In this document: positions 15,017-18,846 of the stretch, piece after piece
Numbering within the stretch: position 1 is the first letter of the stretch
Layout of the letters: every line of letters starts with the position of its first letter
Assembly: GCA_964450755.1 (NCBI GenBank)
Contig: CAYVDJ010000033.1
Location: 1-18,846, forward strand
Length of the DNA: 18,846 nt
From: JAADDG01 sp964450755
Lineage (GTDB): Bacteria > Campylobacterota > Campylobacteria > Campylobacterales > JAADDG01
Direction: 5' to 3'
Translations under genes and position numbers: made by a program
Notes under the pieces: model-generated
What the model saw: the letters and a program-made list of their open reading frames with translations, nothing else
Databases searched by the model: none
What the model was told of the DNA's origin: nothing

Positions 15017-16096
15017 ATGGATAACAAAAGAAGAGATTTTTTCAAAAAATCAGCCATTGTTACGGCAGGAACAGCCGCACTGGCATCTAACGCTTTTAGT
15101 GCAAATATCAATAAAAACAAAAAAGTCAGATTGAAACTTGCAACAAGTTGGCCTGCAAACTTTCCTATCATGGGAACGGGAATAGAGAGATTTGCAAAGA
15201 GAGTCAAGCTTTTAAGTGGCGGTTCTATCAAAATAAAAGTCTATCCCAAAAATGTTCTTGTACCTGCATTGAGCGTATTTGATGCTTGCAGTGCGGGAAA
15301 TATCGACGCTTTTCACTCCGGTCCATACTACTGGAAAGGCAAAAACGAAGCTTTCAGCCTCTTTTCGGGCTTTCCTTTTGGAATGATCGCCCAAGAATTA
15401 AATGCATGGTTTGATTTTGGCGGAGGAATGGATCTGTGGAGAGAACTTTATGCAAAATACAACCTCGTACCGTTTAAAGGAGGAAATACAACAACCCAAA
15501 TGGGAGGATGGTTTAGAAAACCTATAAAAACACTCTCCGATTTAAAAGGTCTCAAGATGAGAATCCCCGGTCTTGGAGGAGAAGTACTTGCAAAACTTGG
15601 TGTCAGCCCTACACTGCTCCCGGCGGGAGAGATATATGTGGCTCTTGAGAGAGGAACGATAGATGCCACCGAATGGGTAGGACCTGCACTCGATATCAAA
15701 ATGGGATTTCAAAAAGTGGCAAAACACTACTATACAGGTTGGCATGAACCCGGAAGCGTTTTGGAGGTAACATTTAACAAGAAAAAGTTTGACTCTCTGT
15801 CAAAAGAACAGCAACTTATCATCGAAACTGCATCTGAAGAGACAAATGCAAAAATGGCGGCAGAATTTCAAGCTGAAAATGCAAAAGCCCTTAAAAACCT
15901 TCCAAAAGATGTTAAAATAGAAAGATGGCCACAGGATATAGTAGAAGCGGCAAAAAAAGCTCTGCTGGAAGTAGCAAAAGAGAAAAGCGCAAAAAGTCCT
16001 GATTTTAAAAGAGTATGGGATAGCGCCTCATCATTCTTGGATCTAAACAGACCATGGACTGATACGGGATTGAAGTCATATCTACAAACAAGATAA
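15017..16096 (+). CDS. TRAP transporter solute-binding protein, DctP family, Tat-exported
   Basis: Periplasmic receptor delivering an organic acid to a Na+-driven TRAP permease. The 359-residue protein starts with a twin-arginine signal, KRRDFFKK at residues 4-11 followed by a short Ala-rich core. The mature part opens with VRLKLATSWPANFPIMGTG and contains LSDLKGLKMRIPGLGGEVLAKLGVSPTLLPAGEIYVALERGTIDATEWVGPALD, the usual DctP ligand region, with the Arg of KMRIPG expected to hold the ligand carboxylate and EW of ATEWVGP as in 2-oxo acid or lactate binders (TakP-like). The ligand is inferred. AAGGAG is five bases before the ATG. No DctQ or DctM gene is in the window; the next gene is convergent xseA. 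Confidence 0.9.
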   Translation: MDNKRRDFFKKSAIVTAGTAALASNAFSANINKNKKVRLKLATSWPANFPIMGTGIERFAKRVKLLSGGSIKIKVYPKNVLVPALSVFDACSAGNIDAFHSGPYYWKGKNEAFSLFSGFPFGMIAQELNAWFDFGGGMDLWRELYAKYNLVPFKGGNTTTQMGGWFRKPIKTLSDLKGLKMRIPGLGGEVLAKLGVSPTLLPAGEIYVALERGTIDATEWVGPALDIKMGFQKVAKHYYTGWHEPGSVLEVTFNKKKFDSLSKEQQLIIETASEETNAKMAAEFQAENAKALKNLPKDVKIERWPQDIVEAAKKALLEVAKEKSAKSPDFKRVWDSASSFLDLNRPWTDTGLKSYLQTR

Positions 16097-16102
16097 ACCA
16101 AT

Positions 16103-16124
16103 AGCGGTCTTTAACACGACCGCT
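16103..16124. terminator. Hairpin between convergent dctP-type gene and xseA
   Basis: AGCGGTC (16103-16109) and GACCGCT (16118-16124) form a perfect 7-bp GC-rich stem with an 8-base loop in the 14-base gap and the last codons of xseA. It is placed to serve both convergent genes. Neither side has a good T-run, so it may be a weak terminator or only a transcript end-stabiliser. Confidence 0.45.
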
Positions 16125-17364
16125 TATCCGTTACAGATGCCTCAACCACTCTGTACGCATCCAAAAGCTCTATATTATCCCCTTTTTCAAGTTCTTCCAA
16201 AGCGGTTATTTTGCCATCTTTTACGATTTGGGCAAATCCTTTCTTGCTTTTTTTGGAAGGATCATTGTTTTCAAAACTTCTGTGTAAAGAGAGTAAAATA
16301 TCACTTTTTAGCAACAAGACTTTTCTCATTGACTCATCAAGAGAAAAAGCAACATCTTTTAGGCTGTTTTCTTTTTTTTGCAGTAAAAACGCCAGATAGC
16401 TCTCATATCTGTTTTTTAGATCCGCTGTCTCTTTTTGAAAAAGCTCTATTTTGGAAAGAAGATTGTTTTGTTTGTAGAGATAAAAAAGGTGTTTTAAACT
16501 CTCCTCTTTTTTTTGTAAAACTCTTTTTATGATCTCATCATAATTCTCAAAAAGATTGTCTATATAGATTCTCATTTCGTTAATATCAGGCAATATCATT
16601 TCCATAGCTGCCGAGGGAGTGGGCGCTCTTAGATCTGCCGTAAAATCACTTATCATAAAATCTATCTCATGCCCCACCGCAGAAACTATCGGTGTTTTTG
16701 CACCAAAAACAGCATCAGCCACAATCTCTTCGTTAAATGCCCAAAGGTCTTCCAGACTTCCACCGCCTCTTGCTATGATGATCACATCCACTCCCAAAGT
16801 ATCGGCTCTTTTGATATTTTTGGCTATCGCCAAAGCCGCTCCTTCTCCCTGTACCAAAGTATCTATCAGGATGATTTTCACCAAAGGCCATCTTTTGGCG
16901 GCAACCCTTTTCATATCCTGCAAAGCCGCTCCCGTTTTTGATGTAACAAGGGCGACACTATTTACAAATCGCGGGATACTCTTCTTTTTCTCTTTGTCAA
17001 AATATCCTTTTGCCTCAAGCTTTTTTTTCAACTGTTCGTATGCAAGTGCCAATGCTCCCGCTCCTGCCGGTTCTATCATTATGCAGTTTATCTGATAACT
17101 TCCTCTTGGAGTATAAACACTTACACTGCCGTTTATGATAACCCTCAAACCCTCTTCAAGACGAAATTTCAGATTTCTGTTATTGCCTCGAAACATCACG
17201 CAGGAGATGGAAGAGTTTTCATCCTTTAGAGTGAAATAAAGATGTCCCGATGAGTGATAAGTAACTCTTGAAACTTCACCTTCTACCAAAATATGTAAAA
17301 ATGTACTTTCCAAAAGCGTTTTTATCTGATTGTTAAGAGCCGTAACCGTTATGGGAGTCTGCAT
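16111..17364 (-). CDS. xseA: Exodeoxyribonuclease VII large subunit
   Basis: Catalytic and DNA-binding subunit of ExoVII, which degrades single-stranded DNA from both ends, with the small subunit XseB (not in the window). The 417-residue protein has an N-terminal OB fold (about 5-95; ILVEGEVSRVTYHSSGHLYFTLKDE), then the catalytic core with ALVTSKTGAALQDM, IIIARGGGSLEDLWAFNEE and PIVSAVGHEIDFMISDFTADLRAPTPSAAMEM, all family signatures. A charged coiled-coil follows (about 260-370), then a short C-terminal segment. Length is close to the usual 400-450. AAAGG lies six bases before the ATG. It is convergent with the dctP-type gene, and its upstream flank borders the toxin-antitoxin patch. Confidence 0.96.
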   Translation of the reverse strand: MQTPITVTALNNQIKTLLESTFLHILVEGEVSRVTYHSSGHLYFTLKDENSSISCVMFRGNNRNLKFRLEEGLRVIINGSVSVYTPRGSYQINCIMIEPAGAGALALAYEQLKKKLEAKGYFDKEKKKSIPRFVNSVALVTSKTGAALQDMKRVAAKRWPLVKIILIDTLVQGEGAALAIAKNIKRADTLGVDVIIIARGGGSLEDLWAFNEEIVADAVFGAKTPIVSAVGHEIDFMISDFTADLRAPTPSAAMEMILPDINEMRIYIDNLFENYDEIIKRVLQKKEESLKHLFYLYKQNNLLSKIELFQKETADLKNRYESYLAFLLQKKENSLKDVAFSLDESMRKVLLLKSDILLSLHRSFENNDPSKKSKKGFAQIVKDGKITALEELEKGDNIELLDAYRVVEASVTDKRSC

Positions 17365-17456
17365 AGTAAACCTTTGTTGTAAAAATAGATATTATTTGGA
17401 AATGGCATTATCACAATAGCAGGATAATCTTTGAAAAACTCACCCTGTCGGTTCAT
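17349..17456 (-). CDS. Possible 35-codon ORF in repeat copy A, overlapping the xseA start
   Basis: An ATG at 17454-17456 with AGGAGAG just upstream opens 35 codons starting MNRQGEFFKDYPAIV, ending at TAA (17349-17351) 16 bases inside xseA. The ribosome site is good, and the frame covers the left half of repeat copy A and the xseA leader. Copy B encodes a similar stretch (EFFKDNLAIMINS then stop), but its ATG is out of frame. It may be a leader peptide coupled to xseA or a remnant of a decayed gene. I do not recognise the peptide. Confidence 0.2.
   Translation of the reverse strand: MNRQGEFFKDYPAIVIMPFPNNIYFYNKGLLCRLP
17371..17381 (+). repeat. Short inverted-repeat copy (CCTTTGTTGTA) before xseA
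   Basis: CCTTTGTTGTA here is the exact reverse complement of TACAACAAAGG at 18270-18280, and its core TTTGTTGTA recurs at 17625-17633. The site overlaps the xseA ribosome-binding region, so one copy may simply be regulatory sequence. Confidence 0.35.
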
Positions 17457-17484
17457 TTCTCTCCTGTGTGTTGTTATCCTTTAA
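17409..17484. repeat. Direct repeat copy A (76 bp), after mazEF
   Basis: Aligned by eye with 18361-18437 it matches at about 63 of 77 positions with one gap; the longest shared blocks are ATCTTTGAAAAACTC and CTGTGTGTTGTTA. The copy has an internal 7-bp inverted repeat at its ends (AGGATAA 17421-17427, TTATCCT 17474-17480). In minus-strand sense it lies about 150 bases after the mazF stop. The rest of the 272-base xseA-mazF gap holds no gene I can support apart from the doubtful 35-codon ORF. Confidence 0.8.
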
Positions 17485-17583
17485 ACAATCTCTAAATTTA
17501 TTTTTTTATTAAAAGCTTTTCAATAAAAAGTTTGAATTTGAAATGATGTTGTTTTTATAATAGATGTTTAAAATAACAAAATA

Positions 17584-17598
17584 GGCTATAAATTAGCC
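17584..17598 (-). terminator. Weak terminator-like hairpin after mazF
   Basis: GGCTA-ATTTA-TAGCC on the minus strand is a perfect 5-bp stem followed by TATTTTGTTATTTT. It is about 40 bases after the mazF stop. The stem is short, so this is a modest candidate for the end of the mazEF transcript. Confidence 0.35.
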
Positions 17599-17624
17599 GC
17601 AGGGTGATTTATTGGTTTTTTTGA

Positions 17625-17634
17625 TTTGTTGTAC
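17625..17634 (+). repeat. Inverted repeat, left flank of mazEF
   Basis: TTTGTTGTAC is the exact reverse complement of GTACAACAAA at 18269-18278. The pair encloses mazEF together with its promoter (654 bp) and nothing else. Ten bases is short and may be chance in AT-rich DNA. Confidence 0.4.
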
Positions 17635-17636
17635 TT

Positions 17637-17969
17637 TTATTGCATAATACTATCAATTATTCCTAATGTCTGATTTATCGTTTTTTGCTGAGCTTTTTCA
17701 ACAAATTTTATATTTCTGGTATTATAATCTATTGATTTCATCTGTTCACACATGATATAACCTGTAATATTCTGGCTTTGAACTTCAATGTGAAATGGAA
17801 AATCTCTTTTTGTGTTGGTTATGGGACAGGCAAAAGCAAGTCCCAAATATTTATTGAATGTTTTATTTGAAATAATTATAGCAGGTCTTCGTCCTTTTTG
17901 TTCGTGTCCACTTTGCGGATCAAAATCCAATATTACAATATCTCCTTGCTGGGGAATATATTTTACCAT
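17637..17969 (-). CDS. mazF: MazF-family mRNA interferase toxin
   Basis: Ribosome-independent endoribonuclease toxin of a type II toxin-antitoxin pair. The 110-residue protein aligns along its length with E. coli MazF: YIPQQGDIVILDFDPQSGHEQKGRRPAIIIS at the start, with Arg28 at the catalytic Arg29 position; CPITNTKRDFPFHI with Thr51 near Thr52 of E. coli; and EQMKSIDYNTRNIKF as the usual QMKSID block. No truncation is seen. The start lies inside the end of mazE (7-base overlap), which couples toxin to antitoxin. Cleavage specificity cannot be predicted. Its operon is flanked by repeats, suggesting recent acquisition. Confidence 0.94.
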   Translation of the reverse strand: MVKYIPQQGDIVILDFDPQSGHEQKGRRPAIIISNKTFNKYLGLAFACPITNTKRDFPFHIEVQSQNITGYIMCEQMKSIDYNTRNIKFVEKAQQKTINQTLGIIDSIMQ

Positions 17970-18208
17970 TGTTCCAATCCAATTTTGCTATCAAACTCTT
18001 CATAAGGTTTGTAATTTTTTGGTAATTTTTTTACTAAATCATCAATATTATACTTTTCTCTCTCTTGTTTAATTGGTTCTAATATAATTTTCTGATCTTC
18101 TATTAAAATTTTAAGTTTATCCCCAACATGCAAACTTAATTCTTTCATAATCTCTTTTGGAAATCTTAAGCCTTGCGAATTACCCCAACTTGAAATAGTA
18201 GCAGTCAT
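17963..18208 (-). CDS. mazE: MazE-family antitoxin
   Basis: Antitoxin that binds and neutralises MazF and, through its swapped-hairpin AbrB domain, binds its own operator. In 81 residues the N-terminal domain reads SSWGNSQGLRFPKEIMKELSLHVGDKLKILIEDQKIILEPI, matching the MazE pattern WGNS..vRiP......l..gd.v.i.....k.ii.P. The C-terminal tail is acidic and ends LEQW, like the MazF-binding tail DKEVW of E. coli MazE. AAAGGA is about eight bases before the ATG. It is the first gene of the operon, as usual for mazEF. Confidence 0.93.
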   Translation of the reverse strand: MTATISSWGNSQGLRFPKEIMKELSLHVGDKLKILIEDQKIILEPIKQEREKYNIDDLVKKLPKNYKPYEEFDSKIGLEQW

Positions 18209-18227
18209 CTTTTATATCCTTTACTTC

Positions 18228-18267
18228 GTATATCCAAAGTATATCATAATATTTCATTTAATGTCAA
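18228..18267 (-). promoter_or_regulatory. mazEF promoter with tandem operator-like repeats
   Basis: On the minus strand TTGACA (18262-18267), an 18-base spacer and TATACT (18238-18243) form a strong sigma-70 promoter with a start near 18231. The heptamer GATATAC occurs twice, at 18239-18245 and 18228-18234, exactly 11 bp apart (one helical turn), covering the -10 and the start site. This fits repression by MazE or MazEF, but binding is inferred. Confidence 0.65.
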
Positions 18268-18268
18268 G

Positions 18269-18280
18269 GTACAACAAAGG
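18269..18280 (+). repeat. Inverted repeat, right flank of mazEF
   Basis: GTACAACAAAGG pairs as a 10-bp inverted repeat with 17625-17634 and, over TACAACAAAGG, as an 11-bp inverted repeat with 17371-17381. It lies just upstream of the mazEF -35 element and at the edge of the GC-rich fragment. Confidence 0.4.
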
Positions 18281-18352
18281 CGCGGGTAAGCGAAGCGTCC
18301 GAGGCAACGGTGGAAGAGAGGAATGAACGGTTTTAGCTCAACTCTCTTTTTT
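18279..18352 (+). other. GC-rich fragment ending in a terminator-like hairpin, origin unknown
   Basis: Bases 18279-18313 are far richer in G and C than the surroundings, and include GCGAAGC, a sequence that folds into a very stable mini-hairpin. On the plus strand one frame is open from the AAAGG region to a TAG at about 18334, with codons reading KARVSEASEATVEERNERF. AAGAGAG (18314-18320) can pair with CTCTCTT (18342-18348), followed by T's to 18352, with a 21-base loop. No plus-strand gene runs into this terminator, so it could be the 3' end of a lost gene. I do not recognise it. Together with repeat copy B it fills the mazE-higA gap. Confidence 0.45.
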
Positions 18353-18360
18353 CAACTGTT

Positions 18361-18437
18361 TATCATGATAGCAAGATTATCTTTGAAAAACTCGCACTGA
18401 CTAGTTCATAACTCTTCTGTGTGTTGTTAACCTTTAA
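18361..18437. repeat. Direct repeat copy B (77 bp), overlapping the higA stop
   Basis: Second copy of the element at 17409-17484, about 82% identical, 952 bp away in the same orientation. Its right end includes the last bases of higA (stop at 18434-18436). In minus-strand sense it directly follows the higBA operon, as copy A follows mazEF. It encodes EFFKDNLAIMINS then stop in the frame matching the copy A peptide, with the start frame-shifted. Confidence 0.8.
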
Positions 18438-18805
18438 GCTGTTTGCAACTCATATCTGTTCAATAAACTATCATAAGGTATGCTAAGATTATCATGAAGA
18501 TTTCTTACCATATCTAAAGTCAATCTTCTCTTTTTGTTTAAAACTTCAGATACTCTAACTTTATTTCCAAAAAATTCTGCTACATCTTTTTGTTTTAACC
18601 CCTCTTGTTCCATTCTAAATTTTATAGCTTCTATTGGATCTGGTATATCTATACTAAAGTGTTTTGCTTCATAATTTTCAATAAGAGTTGATAATATCTC
18701 TAATTCATCAAATTCCGTTGTTCCTTCTTTTGCATCCATTAAAAACTCTACTCTTTGTAAAGCTTCTTCATAGTCTTTGTCTGTTCTTATAGGTTTGATA
18801 TTCAT
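18434..18805 (-). CDS. higA: HigA-type antitoxin with Xre-like helix-turn-helix
   Basis: Antitoxin of a HigBA type II pair, expected to bind its toxin HigB and repress its promoter. The 123-residue protein has an N-terminal helical part (PIRTDKDYEEALQRVEFLMDA, ending with SIDIPDPIEAIKFRMEQEG), typical of the E. coli HigA/YgjM group, then an Xre-type helix-turn-helix (LKQKDVAEFFGNKVRVSEVLNKKRRLTLDMV, about 75-105). GGAGG lies about ten bases before the ATG. It begins two bases after the stop of a truncated higB reading frame, in the toxin-first order usual for higBA. The stop codon falls inside repeat copy B, so the last residues may be shaped by that element. Confidence 0.9.
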   Translation of the reverse strand: MNIKPIRTDKDYEEALQRVEFLMDAKEGTTEFDELEILSTLIENYEAKHFSIDIPDPIEAIKFRMEQEGLKQKDVAEFFGNKVRVSEVLNKKRRLTLDMVRNLHDNLSIPYDSLLNRYELQTA

Positions 18806-18807
18806 GA

Positions 18808-18846
18808 TTATAAATCCTCCACTTTTATTTTATCATACTGTTTATG
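18808..18846 (-). CDS. higB: HigB-type toxin, last 12 codons only (cut by the window edge)
   Basis: Reading into the window on the minus strand, one frame gives HKQYDKIKVEDL then TAA (18808-18810). HigB mRNA interferases often end in a block like THAEYDKI....I, which this matches, and the frame stands two bases before higA as expected for a higBA operon. The catalytic part lies outside the window, so function and integrity are inferred from these few residues and from the neighbour. Confidence 0.7.
   Translation of the reverse strand, partial: HKQYDKIKVEDL

Noticed and set aside
16619..17095. A 158-codon open frame on the plus strand opposite xseA
   Set aside because: Antisense shadow of the conserved xseA catalytic core; no motif and no plausible ribosome site.
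17409..17484. Integron attC site as an explanation for the direct repeats around the toxin-antitoxin genes
   Set aside because: No clear GTTRRRY/RYYYAAC core pair with the expected internal hairpin boxes could be found in either copy, no integrase is visible, and mazEF has its own promoter.
17501..17545. Near-palindrome around AAAAGCTTTT in the xseA-mazF gap
   Set aside because: Very AT-rich, broken by an extra base, and not followed by a useful T-run; it is likely chance in this composition.
1..18846. tRNA or rRNA genes, CRISPR arrays, IS transposases
   Set aside because: I saw no tRNA-like cloverleaf, no rRNA segment, no regularly spaced repeats and no transposase motifs on reading both strands; small RNAs cannot be excluded by eye.

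Overview
The window is about 18.8 kb of AT-rich, gene-dense bacterial chromosome, most likely from a nitrate-respiring member of the Campylobacterota (Epsilonproteobacteria). The signs are very short intergenic gaps, many ATGA start/stop overlaps, a gltX of the Helicobacter GluRS2 type, a NapA with a Tat signal, and the gene order gltX-yggT-slt-(lipoprotein)-mobB-fbp-(small Cys protein)-metG. From memory, Campylobacter jejuni has the same order around Cj0838c-Cj0845c. The genus cannot be fixed from sequence reading alone.

Left region (1-2773): the 5' two fifths of napA (minus strand, running off the left edge) sits behind a perfect FNR-type palindrome, TTGAT-GTTG-ATCAA, placed about 41.5 bp before the inferred transcription start. 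Two divergent Crp/Fnr-family regulators lie next to it. Neither has the N-terminal cysteines of an Fe-S FNR, and both keep the E..R residues of the FNR recognition helix. A second FNR-like box lies between them and overlaps a TTGACA -35 element. This looks like a local nitrate or anaerobic respiration control unit.

Central region (2775-13833): a minus-strand operon (precorrin-2 dehydrogenase, small four-helix membrane protein, RecQ) is divergent from the plus-strand housekeeping run gltX2-yggT-slt. An antiparallel lipoprotein overlaps the 3' end of slt. A second plus-strand run follows: mobB, fbp, a 67-aa cysteine motif protein, metG, and a Mur-ligase-like protein without an ATP-binding loop. 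A perfect 12-bp stem-loop followed by seven T's lies inside the signal-peptide codons of slt and looks like an intragenic terminator or attenuator.

Right region (13833-17364): a ChaA/CAX-type cation/proton antiporter and a Tat-exported TRAP solute-binding protein with no visible membrane partners, then a convergent xseA.

Far right (17365-18846): a small accessory patch with two type II toxin-antitoxin operons on the minus strand, mazEF (complete) and higBA (higA complete, higB cut by the window edge with only its last 12 codons visible). A 76-77-bp direct repeat, about 82% identical, lies after each operon. Short inverted repeats flank mazEF, and a GC-rich fragment of unknown origin ends in a terminator-like hairpin. 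This is the least explained part of the window and the best candidate for something undescribed.
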